Origin: Nannocystis pusilla
GTDB lineage: Bacteria > Myxococcota_A > Polyangia > Nannocystales > Nannocystaceae
Length of the DNA: 64,000 nt
Reading direction: 5' to 3'
Assembly (NCBI RefSeq): GCF_026626665.1
Contig: NZ_JAPNKE010000002.1
Location: 4,689,168 to 4,753,167, forward strand
Numbering within the stretch: the stretch's first letter is position 1; each line of letters opens with the position of its first letter. The position numbers were made by a program, and so were the translations under genes. This document shows, one piece after another, positions 9,164 through 20,100 of the stretch. Under the pieces are notes generated by a model that was not told the origin of the DNA, did not search any database, and was given only the letters and a program-made list of their open reading frames with translations.

Positions 9164-12060
9164 TCACTCGGCGGCGCCGCGAGAGTCGGCGAGGGTCGGG
9201 GCGTGCAGCTTCTCGACGCGCACGGCGCTGAACTTGAACTCGGGGATCTTGCCGAACGGATCGAGGGCGTCGGAGGTGAGGACGTTGGCGGCGGCCTCGC
9301 GCCAGCAGAACGGGATGAAGATCGATCCGGCCCCCGGCGCCTCGCTGGCGCGGACCTTGAGGGTGATGCTGCCGCGGCGGCTCGTCACCGCGATCTCGTC
9401 GCCCTCGAGCAGGCCGAGCGCCGCCATGTCGGCCGGGCGCATGTCGGCGTACGGCTCGCTCTCGATCGTCTCGAGCGCCGACGCCCGCCGCGTCATCGTC
9501 CCGGTGTGCCAGTGCTCGAGCAGGCGCCCGGTCGTCAGCACGAACGGGAACTCCGGGCTCGGCAGCTCGTTCGGCGGCGCGAACTCGGCCGGCACGAACT
9601 TGCCGCGGCCGCTCGGGAAGTCGCGCTCGAACAGCACTACCTGCCCGTCCTCGTGGACCGGATCCTTGCACGGCCACAGCTTGCCCTCCAGCCCGAGGGT
9701 CTCGTAGGACAGGCCGCGGTAGCTCTCGGTCAGCGCGGCGAACTCGGCGAACACGTCCTCGATGCGCGTGAACTCGAAGCCGGGCACGCCCATGCGCCGG
9801 CCGATCTCGCACATGATGTCCCAGTCGAGGCGGGCCGCGCCGGGCAGCTTCAGCACCGGCCGGCCGATCTGCACCCGGCGGTCGGTGTTGGTGTACGTGC
9901 CGGTCTTCTCGAAGAAGCTCGAGGCCGGCAGGACCACGTCGGCGAACTCCGCCGTCTCGGTCATGAAGATGTCCTGCACCACCAGGAAGTCGAGCGCCGC
10001 CAGGGCCTTGCGCACCTTCTCGGTGTTCGGGTCGCTGACGAACGGGTTCTCGCCCTGCACGTACATCCCGCGGACGTCCTTCTGCAGGGCCGCGTGCATG
10101 ATCTCGACCACCGTCAGCCCCGGCTGCGGGTCGAGCTGCGTGCCCCAGGCCGCCTCGAAGCGCCCGCGGATCGCCGGGTCCGTCACCGACTGATAGTCGG
10201 GGAACACCATCGGGATGAGCCCCGCGTCGCTCGCCCCTTGCACGTTGTTCTGCCCGCGCAGCGGGTGCAGGCCGGTGCCCGGGCGGCCGACCTGGCCCGT
10301 GAGCAGGACCAGCGAGATCAGGCAGCGCGCGTTGTCGGTGCCGTGCACGTGCTGGCTGACGCCCATCCCCCAGAAGCAGATCGCCGCGCGCGCCGAGCCC
10401 CACGTCACCGCGACGTCGACGATCTCCTGCTCGTCGAGCCCGCACAGCTGCGCGGCCACCTTCGGCGAGTAGTGCTCGACCGTCGCTTTGAGCCGCTCGA
10501 AGCCCTCGGTGCGCTCGGCGACGAACTGCCGATCGTAGAGCCCGCGGCGGATGATCTCGTGCAGCACCCCGTTGAAGAACGCGACGTCGGTGCCGGGACG
10601 GAGCCGCACGTAGCGGTGGGCGAAGTCGGCCAGCTGCGGCCGGTGCGGATCGATCACCAGCAGCTTGCAGCCGCGCTTGGCCGCCTGCTTGAAGAACGTC
10701 GCCGCGACCGGGTGGTTGCTGGTCGCGTTGGTGCCGACCAGCAGGGCGACGTCGCTGTTCTCGATGTCGCGGAAGGTCGTCGACACCGCGCCCGAGCCGA
10801 TCGTCTCCATCAGCGCCGCCACCGACGACGCGTGGCACAGGCGCGTGCAGTGGTCGACGTTGTTGGTGCCGAAGCCGACGCGGACCAGCTCTGGAACAGG
10901 TACGCCTCTTCGTTGCTGCCCTTGGCCGAGCCGAAGCCCGCCAGCGCCGACGAGCCGTGGCGCTCGCGGATCTCGAGCAGCCGCCGCGCCACCAGCCCCA
11001 GCGCCTCGTCCCAGCTCGCCTCGCGGAAGTGCGGCATCACCTCCGCGTAGTCGACCAGCCCGCCCGGGCGCTTGCCCTCCTTGACCCGCAGCGCGCTCGA
11101 CAGCGCCCCCTTCGGGTAGCTGTCCTCGCGCCGGATCAGCGGCTGCGTCAGCCGCTGCGGGTGCGTCGCGTAGTCGAAGCCGTAGCGGCCCTTCACGCAC
11201 AGGCGGCGGTCCGACACCCGGCTGTCGCGGCCGTCGATCCACGCCACCTTGTTGTTCGCCTCGTCGACGTGCGCGGTCACGCTGCAGCCGACCCCGCAGT
11301 AGGGGCACAGCGTCGGCACCGGCGTCAGCGCGGCCGGCTGCGGCGGCGCCGGCTTCGGCTCGGGCGCGGGCGCCAGCGGCAGCGGTCGGCGTCGCCTCGG
11401 CGCCAGCGGCTTGTTGACCAGCGCGTCGGTCGGGCACGCGTCCATGCACTCGCCGCACGACACGCACGACGAGCTGCCCATCGGCAGGTCGAGGTCGAAC
11501 GCGATCTTGGCCTTGTAGCCCTTGCCCGAGCGGGTGATCACCTCGTTGCTCTGCAGCTCGTCGCACGCGCGCACGCAGCGGTCGCACAGGATGCAGGCCT
11601 GGTGGTCGACCCCGATCACCGGCGACGACGGGTCCTGCGGGCGACCTGTCCCTCGGGGCAGGCCGAGCAAATCGCCGCTCGCGCCCTCGCCCACGAGCCC
11701 GTAGCGGCGGCCGAGCGCGACCAGGTCGCTGCCCTCCGGCCGCTGCTGCGACGGCGCCTGCGGCTGATCGGCCAGCAGCAGCGCCGTCAGCAGCTTGCGG
11801 TGGGCCTCGATCTCCGGCCCGCTGGCGGTGACCTTCATGCCCGGCTCGCACGGGCGCACGCAGCTGGCCGCGAGCACCCGCCCGCCGACGTCGACCACGC
11901 ACATGCGGCACACGCCGACCGGGCGGTAGCGCGGGTCGTGGCACAGCACGGGGATCTCGATGCCGGCGGCGCGCGCCGCCTCCCAGATCGTCGACCCCGC
12001 CGGGGCGCGCACGACGACGCCGTCGATGGTGAGTTCGACCTCGGGCGGTGCCGCGGACAT
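9164..12060 (-). CDS. fdhF: Formate dehydrogenase alpha subunit, molybdopterin type with N-terminal Fe-S domains (one frameshift)
   Basis: About 965 residues. The N-terminal [2Fe-2S] ferredoxin-like domain has CHDPRYRPVGVCRMC and SCVRPC. Next come two [4Fe-4S] clusters (CILCDRCVRAC; CVSCGECMDACPTDA), a Pro-rich linker, and a third [4Fe-4S] motif (CPYCGVGCSV) opening the molybdenum bis-MGD domain. DHCTRLCHASSV provides the likely Cys ligand of the metal in place of selenocysteine. The C-terminal dinucleotide-binding domain contains LTTGRLLEHWHTGTMTRR. This matches NAD-linked formate dehydrogenase alpha subunits that oxidise formate to CO2. The frame breaks near 10895. No beta or gamma subunit or FdhD lies in the window, so the electron acceptor is open. 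A rubredoxin gene is divergent. Confidence 0.9.
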
Positions 12061-12173
12061 CGTCCCTGCATCATAGCGCCGAAGATCGGCGGCCGTGACC
12101 GCCCCCGCCCGTCATCACGCGGGCCGCGCCGTGCTTTCGGCCACATCGCGGCCGGTGTACGCTCGGCCTCACC

Positions 12174-12347
12174 GTGGCCAACGCCAAGAGATACCGCTGC
12201 CTCGTCTGCGAGCACATCTATGACCCCCGCGAGGGCGATCCCGGCACTGGCATCGCCCCCGGGACGGCGTTCGAGGACATCTCCGACGACTGGTACTGCC
12301 CCGACTGCGGCGCCACCAAGGCCGACTTCGAGCCCATCGAAGACTGA
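12174..12347 (+). CDS. Rubredoxin
   Basis: A 57-residue protein starting at GTG 12174. It has the two rubredoxin knuckles RCLVCEHIYDPREG and WYCPDCGATKADFE, so four Cys bind one iron. IAPGTAFEDISDDW lies between them as in the family. It is a small soluble electron carrier. It is divergent from the formate dehydrogenase gene with about 110 bases between starts, so the two may share control and possibly electrons; this link is an inference. Confidence 0.92.
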   Translation: MANAKRYRCLVCEHIYDPREGDPGTGIAPGTAFEDISDDWYCPDCGATKADFEPIED

Positions 12348-12663
12348 AGTCCGGGCGAACGCGGCGCCCCTCCCACCTGGCTCTTGGGACCTGTCCGGAT
12401 GAGCTCGCCGACGGTCGCCCACGCGGTCGTCGTCACGCCGTTCAGGCCGGCCCCGGGGCGCCTCTCGATCGACGCGCGGCGAGCCGAGCGCCGCCTGCGC
12501 GGCCGCGCGCGGCGGCATGGGTCCACATCACCCCAGGCGTCGCGGACGGCCGCCGTTCGCCTGCATGCAGCAGTTTCACCGCGGGCCCGAAGACCCCAAC
12601 GTGGCGCACTGCGCTCCGAGTTTGCTCTGGACGGGGAACCGTAAACCCTGCACCCTGGAGGGC
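12348..12663. other. Gene-free stretch between rubredoxin and receiver genes
   Basis: About 315 bases with open frames on both strands but no protein-like reading. It contains an isolated CCTGTCC near 12390. A GGAG sequence just before 12664 is the likely ribosome binding site of the receiver gene. Confidence 0.5.
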
Positions 12664-13080
12664 GTGACGACACGTGCTCCACGGGTCTTGGTTGTTGAGG
12701 ACGACGCGGCGACGGCCAGGGTGGTCAAGGGCGCGCTGACCGAGGCCGGGTTCGTCGTCGAGACCCTGGACAAGGGCTTTTTGCTGGTCGCGGTCGTCAT
12801 GCGCTTCCAGCCCGACATGGTGGTGCTCGACCTCAACCTGCCGGACATGCGGGGCGACACGGCCATGAAGATGGTCCGCCGGGCCACCAACGTCGGCGGC
12901 AAGACCCTCCCGGTCGTCATCCTCAGCGGCATGCCGATCGAGCAGCTGATGGAGATCCAGGGCCACCTGGGCGCGGTCGGCTGCATCCAGAAGCCGGCCT
13001 CGCTCGACACCATCGTCGACCGCCTGTGCCAGCTGCTCTCGTGGCCGCGCAAGGATCGCAAGCCCGAGGCCGCGTCCTGA
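12664..13080 (+). CDS. Stand-alone response-regulator receiver domain
   Basis: About 138 residues from GTG 12664, preceded by GGAGGGC. An upstream in-frame ATG at 12541 exists, but the extra residues are not receiver-like. The receiver fold shows acidic residues (VLVVEDDAATARVV), the phospho-acceptor Asp in MVVLDLNLPDMRG, the conserved Ser in VVILSGMP and the Lys in GCIQKPAS. There is no output domain, so it probably acts through a partner protein like CheY-type relays. No kinase lies next to it. Confidence 0.85.
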   Translation: MTTRAPRVLVVEDDAATARVVKGALTEAGFVVETLDKGFLLVAVVMRFQPDMVVLDLNLPDMRGDTAMKMVRRATNVGGKTLPVVILSGMPIEQLMEIQGHLGAVGCIQKPASLDTIVDRLCQLLSWPRKDRKPEAAS

Positions 13081-13096
13081 CCGGCCGGCCGGCTGA

Positions 13097-13138
13097 CATG
13101 GCCGCCGAGACATGTCCGTCGCGACATGTCCGCGAAGA
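13097..13138. repeat. 14-bp repeat array, 3 units, after the receiver gene
   Basis: CATG cores at 13097, 13111 and 13125, each 14 bases apart, starting 17 bases after the stop codon. Confidence 0.8.
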
Positions 13139-13292
13139 CCGCCCCGCGCACAGGCCGCCGCCGTGAGCTCCTGCGCCCCGGCGGCGAGACCGCGACGATC
13201 TATCCGCGAGGCCAGCTTCGGCGCGCCCCCGACCGCGCGGGCGCACGCCGGCGCGGCGCCTCGCGCGGGGTGGCTGCGCTAGCATCCGCGGG

Positions 13293-14358
13293 ATGTCGGT
13301 CCGCCGCTGCGCCCTCGCGTTCGTCGTTCTGCCGCTCCTGCCCGGCTGCTTCAAGGACGACGGCGCCGCGCTGACCCAGACCGCGGGCTCGCTCGAACCG
13401 AGCTCGACCACGAGCCCGACCACGACCACCACCGGCGCCTTCGACTCCACGACGACCACCACCGGCAGCGAGTCCGCCACCACCACCGGCGAGCCCGTGA
13501 CCACCGGCACCACCGCCGCGCCGCTGTGCCCTGGCGAGATGCAGTGCACGCCGGACGAGGTCATGGACACCGGGGCGCTGTGCGACCCGTGCGGCCGCGT
13601 GCGCCGCACCTGCCAGGCCGACTGCACCTGGGGCCCCGACGAGTGCGTCGACGACCCGAGCTCGTGCGCCTACTGGTACCTCGACGACGTCCAGCTCGGC
13701 TGGGAGCGCGTCGCCCTGCCCCAGCCGCCGCCACGCCACGCGCCCGCGGCCCGGCCATCGCCGCCTTCGACCTCCAGGCCCACGACGCGATCGTCGTCCT
13801 CACCGCGACCACCTACCACGTGCTGAAGGGCGACGATCAGACGTGGCTCTCCTCGGGCCCGCTGGCCGACGTGTTCCCCGACCTGCCGTTCACGCCGCTG
13901 CAGTCCTACGCGGTCCACAACCCCGACCTCGACACCTACGACGTCTACGCCGTGGGCGACCCGCTGGCGTGGATCTACACCCTGGCGCTCCAGCCCGACG
14001 GCTTCACGACCCAGTTCGCGCTCGAGGGCCCGTGCTGCAACTCGTTCACGCCGCTCGTCAACCCCGGCACCCCGGGGGTCGTGCGCGACCTCTACGTCGA
14101 CCTCGTCGCCCCGTTCCCGTACGTCAGCGGACAGTTCTACGCCACTTGCCTCGAGGAGCTCGTCCCGTTCACCAGCTACGCCGCCTGGCTGACGCCGACC
14201 GACGTGTTCGTCCAGGACGTGGCCTGGTGCTTCGAGATGGTCGCGCAGAGCTCGCTCGCCTCGTTCCCCCGTTCGCGGCCCCCGGCGCCCCGGCGGGCGA
14301 GCGGCTCGGCGGCGTCGCCATGCTCGGCGAGCGCCTCTACGTGTTCGCCGGCGAGTGA
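13293..14358 (+). CDS. Lipoprotein of unknown function with Thr/Ser tether (two frameshifts)
   Basis: Signal peptide with lipobox (LAFVVLPLLPGC), then a Thr/Ser-rich tether of about 55 residues, a Cys-rich stretch (CPGEMQC; LCDPCGRVRRTCQADCTWGPDEC) and a beta-rich domain containing AIVVLTATTYHVLKGDDQTW and TYDVYAVGDPLAWIYTLALQ, which has a propeller-like repeat feel. The frame changes near 13745 and near 14270; the end GERLGGVAMLGERLYVFAGE is in a third frame. Probably exported and attached to the outer membrane. Function unknown. Confidence 0.65.
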
Positions 14359-15676
14359 CCTGCCTCTTCGGACCTGTCCTCTTCGCCCTGCTCGTTCGCA
14401 CCTGTCTTTTCGAGCCTGCGCGATAGGACAGCCCACGGCAGGCACAGCGCCGCCGCCACCCCGCACAGCCCGGCGGTCGCCAGCCCGAGCGTCCCGAGCC
14501 CGCTGTACAGCCAGCCCGCCGCGACGTCCCCGCCGCGGTACAGCGCGGTGTCGATCAGGTGCTTGGCCTTGTACTTGGCCTCGCGCCCGGCCTGGGTGAA
14601 CAGCACCTCGCGGGCCGGCTTGGCCAGCGAGAAGTCGGCCGCGCGGCGCAGCACCTGGAACCCGATCAGCACCGCCAGCACCGGCGAGGCCGCCAGCACC
14701 GCGAAGCCGACCAGCGAGATCAGGGGCAGGAGCGCCAGCGTCCAGCCGACCCCGAGCCTGGGGATGATGCGCCCGACCGCCAGCCCCTGCAGGGCCACGC
14801 TGATCGCGTTGACGATGAAGTCGGTCTTGGCGAACAGCGCCGTGCGCTCGGCCGGGTCGGCGAGCGCCGCCTTGACGATCCGCGCCTGCTCGAAGTACGC
14901 GAACGTCGCGGTGGTCGTCAGCAGCACGATCCACAGCGAGATCCCGCGCAGCCGCGGCGAGCGGGCGATCAGCACGAACGCCGCCAGCGACCCGCCGCCG
15001 ATCGGCCGGGCGTCCATCGACATGGCCTTTTGGACATGCTCTTCGAACCTGTCTGAAACGACCGCATCAGCCCGCGCGCGCACACGATCCCGCCCTCGAG
15101 GAACAGCCCCGCCAGCAGCACCAGCGCCGGCGCGCCGAGGTGGGGCACCAGCGCCGCGGTCAGCAGCGGGCCCAGCAGCGCCCCCGCGCTGCCGCCGGCA
15201 GCCACCAGGCCGAACAGGCGCTCGCCCTGCTCACGGCGCCAAAGATCGGCCATCAGCTCCCAGAACACCGAGACGACCAGCAGGTTGTAGACGGCCGCCC
15301 ACACGAAGAAGCTGCGGCCCGTCCACACCAGCACCGGCCCGTCGGCGAGCGCGAACAGGGCGACGAAGCCGAGCAGCACCAACGCGCAGAAGCGGTAGAC
15401 CAGCGGCACGATGGTGCGCCGGCCGAACCGCGCCACCACCCACGAGTAGACCGGCACCGCCGCCAGCATCAGCAGGAAGGTCGCGGAGAACAGCCACGGC
15501 AGGCCGTCGACCCCGCCGGCCGCCCCCATCTCGTCGCGCAGCGGCCTGAGAATGTAGAAGGAGCACAGCGCGCAGAACAGCAGCCCGGCCGACCACAGCG
15601 CCCCCGGCAGCTCCTCGCGGCGCAGCGGCGCGATCGCCCGCGCCGCTCGCCACACCCGACCCTCGTCTTCTGCCAT
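14337..15676 (-). CDS. Polytopic transporter, Npt1/Npt2 nucleotide-transporter or MFS-like (one frameshift)
   Basis: About 445 residues with roughly 12 hydrophobic segments. The N-terminal FCALCSFYILRPLRDEMG is typical of the NTP/NDP translocase-like family, where a YxxRPxRDE motif follows the first helix. AGGSAGALLGPLL marks a later helix. The central loop (DRFEEHVQKAMSMDARPIGG) is encoded by a short 14-bp repeat array, and the frame breaks in it: one base is missing between 15036 and 15048. The C-terminal half has FAYFEQARIVKAAL and KYKAKHLIDTALYRGGD, also typical of the family. Substrate unknown. Start chosen at 15676, just before the first helix. Confidence 0.75.
14359..14442. repeat. 14-bp repeat array of CCTG type, 6 units
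   Basis: Cores at 14359, 14373, 14387, 14401 and 14415 are all CCTG, then CAGC at 14429, each 14 bases apart. The array starts at the lipoprotein stop codon and overlaps the last codons of the permease on the other strand, encoding its charged C-terminal tail. Confidence 0.85.
15021..15061. repeat. Short 14-bp repeat array in the transporter loop, with one 13-bp step
   Basis: CATG at 15021 and 15035 are 14 apart; the next core, CCTG at 15048, is only 13 away. The reading frame of the transporter changes at this place in the direction expected for one lost base. Confidence 0.7.
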
Positions 15677-15804
15677 CGCCGCGATTGTAGAAGGACGCCC
15701 GCGCCGCGGGGCCGCGCCTGCAGCCGCGCGCCCCGTCACCGGCTCACGTCGTCGCCGCGAAACCCGTCCGCGGGCCCGTGGGTCGTACCACCACCGAGCC
15801 CTGC

Positions 15805-17006
15805 ATGAGCCTCGCACGTCGCCGCTTCCTCCGCCTCGCCAGCACCGCCCTCGTCCTCGCCGCCTGTCGTCGGTCCGGCGAACAGACCGCCGCGCCCACC
15901 GCTTGAACGACGCGCCGCCGGCCGCCGATCCGCCGCTGCGGCCCGAACCGGTGGTGCTCGGCGGCCAGGCGCAGAAGATCCTGATCCTCGGCGGCACCGC
16001 CTTCCTCGGCCCCGAGTTGGTCGAGGCGGCGCAGCGCCGCGGCCACACCGTCACCCTGTTCAACCGCGGCAAGACCCGCCCCGAGATGTTCCCGAACGTC
16101 GAGAAGCTCCGCGGCGACCGCGACGGCGACCTCAAGGCGCTCGAGGGTCGCACGTGGGACACCGTGATCGACACCTCGGGATACGTGCCGCGGATCGTCA
16201 AGGCCTCGGCCGAGCTGCTCGCGCCCAAGGTCCGGCAGTACGTGTTCGTGTCGACCATCTCCGTCTACGCCGACACCAGCCAGGTCGGCATCGACGAGAC
16301 CTCGCCCGTCGCGGTCGCGCCGGATCCGAAGACCGAGGACATCCCGGCCCACTACGGCGCGCTCAAGGCCCTGTGTGAGCAGGCCGCCGAGGCGGCCCTG
16401 CCCGGGCGGACCACCGTCGTCCGCCCCGGCCTCATCGTCGGTCCGGGCGACGGCAGCGACCGCTTCACCTACTGGCCCGTGCGCGTGGCCGCCGGCGGCG
16501 AGGTGCTCGCGCCCGGCGACCCGGCGAACCCGGTGCAGTTCATCGATGTCCGCGACCTCGCCGACTTCATCATCACCGCGATCGAGGGCGGCCACGTCGG
16601 CATCTACAACGCCAACGGCGCGCCGATGCCGATGGGCGACCTCCTGAACGGCAGCAAGGCCGCGCTCGCCAGCAACGCCGAGTTCACGTGGGTCGACCGC
16701 CAGTTCCTGGCCGACAACAAGGTCGAGCCGTGGAGCGACCTGCCGGTGTGGATCCCGCCCGACCCCGGCTTCGAGGGCGCCACCTCGTTCCGCATCGACC
16801 GCGCCACCGCGATCGGCCTCAAGTTCCGCCCGCTGGCCGAGACCGTGACCGCGACGGTCGCCTGGTGGAACACGTTGCCCGAGCCGCGCGGGGCCAAGAT
16901 GCGCGCCGGCATCACGCGCGAGCGCGAGGCCGAGCTGCTGGCCGCCTGGCACGCCGCGCACCCGGCCCCCGGCAAGCCCAAGGCCAAGAAGAAGAAAGCG
17001 GCCTGA
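15805..17006 (+). CDS. Exported NAD-dependent epimerase/dehydratase-type (SDR) protein (one frameshift)
   Basis: ATG 15805 begins a Tat-like or lipoprotein signal (SLARRRFLRLASTALVLAAC). That frame stops at 15906 and the protein resumes in the frame from 15903, where one base seems missing. The body is an extended short-chain dehydrogenase: ILILGGTAFLGPELVEAAQRR binds the dinucleotide, HYGALKALCEQAAE has the active-site YxxxK-like segment in which Y is followed by GALK, and VRPGLIVGPGDGSDRFTYW follows. The C-terminus is Lys-rich. The position of a Rossmann enzyme behind an export signal is unusual, and the substrate is unknown. Alternatively the enzyme starts at TTG 15903 and is cytoplasmic. 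Confidence 0.75.
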
Positions 17007-17101
17007 GGTCGCCGGCGCAGACCTGAAGAGAGGGCGGCCCGAGCACCGACCTCGCGAGCCGGGGGCTCGCGGTGCGGACGGGCCCGCAGGCGCATTGCGG
17101 G

Positions 17102-17183
17102 CATGTCCCTTCGGACATGCTTCTCCTCGCATGCGCGAAGGGGCATGTTCGAGAACATGCCCCTTTCGTCATGCCCCGAGGGC
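17102..17183. repeat. 14-bp repeat array with inversion centre, between convergent genes
   Basis: CATG cores at 17102, 17116, 17130, 17144, then a 12-base step to 17156, then 17170. Around the 12-base step the two sides are near-perfect inverted copies (GCGAAGGGGCATGTTC / GAACATGCCCCTTTCG). It lies between the ends of the SDR gene and the M36 protease gene and could act as a terminator for both. Confidence 0.85.
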
Positions 17184-17188
17184 CAGCC

Positions 17189-20100
17189 TCACGCGACCCG
17201 CCGGCGCCGCCGCAAGAGCCCCGCCAGGGCCAGCAGCCCCGCCCCTCGCCAGCCGCTGCCCGCGTCGGAGCGGCAGGCGCAGCCGTCGTCGCTGCCGGTC
17301 TGCGGTGACGTCGTGCCCGAGTCGGGCTCGCCGCTCGAGCTGTCGGGCGCGTCGGTCGAGCTGCTCGTGTCCGAGCCCTCGCTGGTGGTCGGCACCGCGC
17401 CGACGCAGTCGCCGGGGTCGGCCACCCACCCGGGAACGGCGTGTTGGTCACGCCCGAGAAGCCGATGTTGTCGATGTCCCAGCCGGGCGCGCCGGTGGCG
17501 AAGTCGGTGCCCAGGCGGAAGCGCAGCTGGATCTCCTGGCCCGCGAACGCGGTGCCGAGGTCGACCTCGACGTGGTCGAGCAGCGGGTACGACGGGCTGA
17601 CGAGGACGTACCCCGGCCGGTTCGACAGCGGGTTGTCGCTGCTGGCGATCATGCCGGTGTAGCCGGGGTCGCCGAACTTCGACAGGTCGTCCCAGGTCTT
17701 GCCCTGGTCGGCGGAGATCTCGACGACCCCGCCGTCCCACGCCAGGACGTTGGCCTCCTGGTCGGCGGACGAGTCGAAGAAGAAGGCGTGGTCGAAGGAG
17801 ATCTTGAGCGGCTGGTCGGCCGCGACCTGCATCGCCGGCGAGGTGAGCCAGGTGTTGGTGGTGACGTCGGCGTTGTCGGCGTGCCAGCCCTTGCCGCTCG
17901 AGGCGTTGGCGGCGCGCGACCACAGGGCCGCGCCGCCGTTGCCCTCCGTCTTCCACAGCGAGTCGGCGGCCTCGACGTCGTCGAGCGACGACGAGGCCGC
18001 CATCGGGTCGCCGTTGAGGACCACCGCCAGCTCGCGGACCGTCTCGCTCGTGCAGCCGCCGGGCGTCGTCATCGTCACCGTGAAGGTCACGTCCTCGACG
18101 CCGGCCAGCGCCTCGGGCAGCTCGAACGGGAACTGCAGCGACAGCGAGTCGCGCGGCGCCAGGCTGTCGAGCGCCAGCTTCGTCTCGCCGGCGAACGTCA
18201 CGCTCGGGCTCGACGCCGACACCTCGAGCTGCGCGCCCGCCAGGTCGCCGCCGCCGAGGTTGTCGATGTTGACGTTGAGCACCCCCGGCTCGCCGACGTC
18301 GACCACGCCGTCCTGGTCGCACGACATCGTCAGGTCGTCGACCGCCGCCGCGGCGATCACCCCGAGCGGCCGGACCTCGAAGTCCTCCATCACGCCGGTG
18401 AAGGTCACCGAGTCGCGCGACGGCCCGACCGCGCAGGTGCCCGCGCCGCGGCGGGCGAACGCCGTCGCCGCGGCCGCGAAGTCGGTCGGGTCCGCGGCCG
18501 CGATCGCCGCCAGCACCGCGTCGCGCTGCTCCGTGAAGGTCGGCCCGACCGGCGCCATCATCATGCCGGTGACGACGTAGTCGCTCATCGCCCGCCGCAC
18601 CTCGTCGAAGCTCTTGCGCCCCGAGTTGACCTTGTGCAGCGCGACGTAGACCTCCCACATCATCGTCGCCCACACCTCGCCGGCGTTGTGCGACTCGTAG
18701 TTCGGCGCGCCGAACAGGTCGTTGAGCGGGTGCTCGTCGGGCAGCGGCTCGTCGGCGCCGATGTGGCGGAAGGTCAGCGCGTTCTTGGTGATGTCGACCG
18801 AGTACGGGGCCCGCCGGACGCCGAAGTAGCCGGTCGGATCGAAGCTGGCGTACGCGTTGGCGGCGTAGGTGCCGTCGAGGTCGTCACCTGACCTCAGGGA
18901 CAGGTGAAGGCCGAGGAAGTCGCCCCAGCCCTCGCCCTGGGCCCGGCACTGCCAGCTCACGCACTCGACCAGGCGGTTGTGGATGAAGTGACCCCACTCG
19001 TGCGCGACGATCGTGTTGTCGAGCGTGCCGTCGCGCTCGGGCAGGCTGTCGCCGACCATGTGAGCGGTCAGCGGGCCGTTCATCAGCAGGGCCTTGAGCG
19101 CGTCGCCGTCGGCCTTCGCCAGCCCTTGCCCCGGGATCGTCGGGTCCTCCATCGTGTGGTCGGGCCCCGGCGGGTAGGCCGGCATGTCGGCCAGGATGTC
19201 GGGGTAGATCACGCCGACCGCCCCCGCCTCCTCGGCGAGCTGGGCCTTGAGCTCGAACTCGCAGGTGCCGCGATCGATCAGCGCGATCCTGCCGGAGAGG
19301 TCGTTGAGCGGCGGCTCGCAGCCGTCGGTCGGGCTCTTGCCCATGCCGTCGTCGACCACCACCAGCTCGGCGGTGACGTCGTAGACCTTCGGCCCGAAGC
19401 CGGCCTGGCCGACGGCGTACGCTTCGCCGTCGACCGTCAGCGACAGCTCGCCCGCCGGCGCGCTGTAGAGGAACATGTGCATGTGCGGCGACTCGCCGTC
19501 CTCGAGCGTCACCATGAACGCGTTGTCGCGGGCCCCGTCGAACGCGCCGTCCTGGGCCAGAGTCAGCAGCGGATCGCCGCCGACGCCGCCGCGGCCGAAG
19601 TTGTCGACCTGCGCGTTGCCGGCCCCCTCGTTGAAGCCCGAGTCGTACCACCAGTCGTGCATGTAGTTGGTGACGTAGAACAGCTGCGTGGCCGAGGCCA
19701 TGCACTGCTCCTTGTCGCCGATCGGCTCCTTCGTCAGGTCGAAGGTGCGGTCGAACACGCCCGGCGCGGTGACCGTGGCGCGGAAGTCCTTGGCCCCGAG
19801 CAGCTCGTCGCCGCCGTGGTTGCAGTACGCGTCGACGTTGTTGCCGTTCGTCTCGGTCGCGCCCGGCGGCAGCCACGGGTCGGCGACGCCGTCGGGATTG
19901 GCGTTGAAGCCCTCCATCGCGATCAACACCGGCGCCACGCCGCTCGTCGGCCCGCCCGTCGGCTCGCCCAGCGGGTGCGGCGTGTAGTCCTCCAGCGGCC
20001 CGTCGAGCGGGCGGTGGTCGCCGTCCTCGTCGGCCCACACGCGGTACGAGAACGCGTCGCGCTGCTTGGCGTCGCGGCGGGCCAGCACGCGCCCGTCGTC

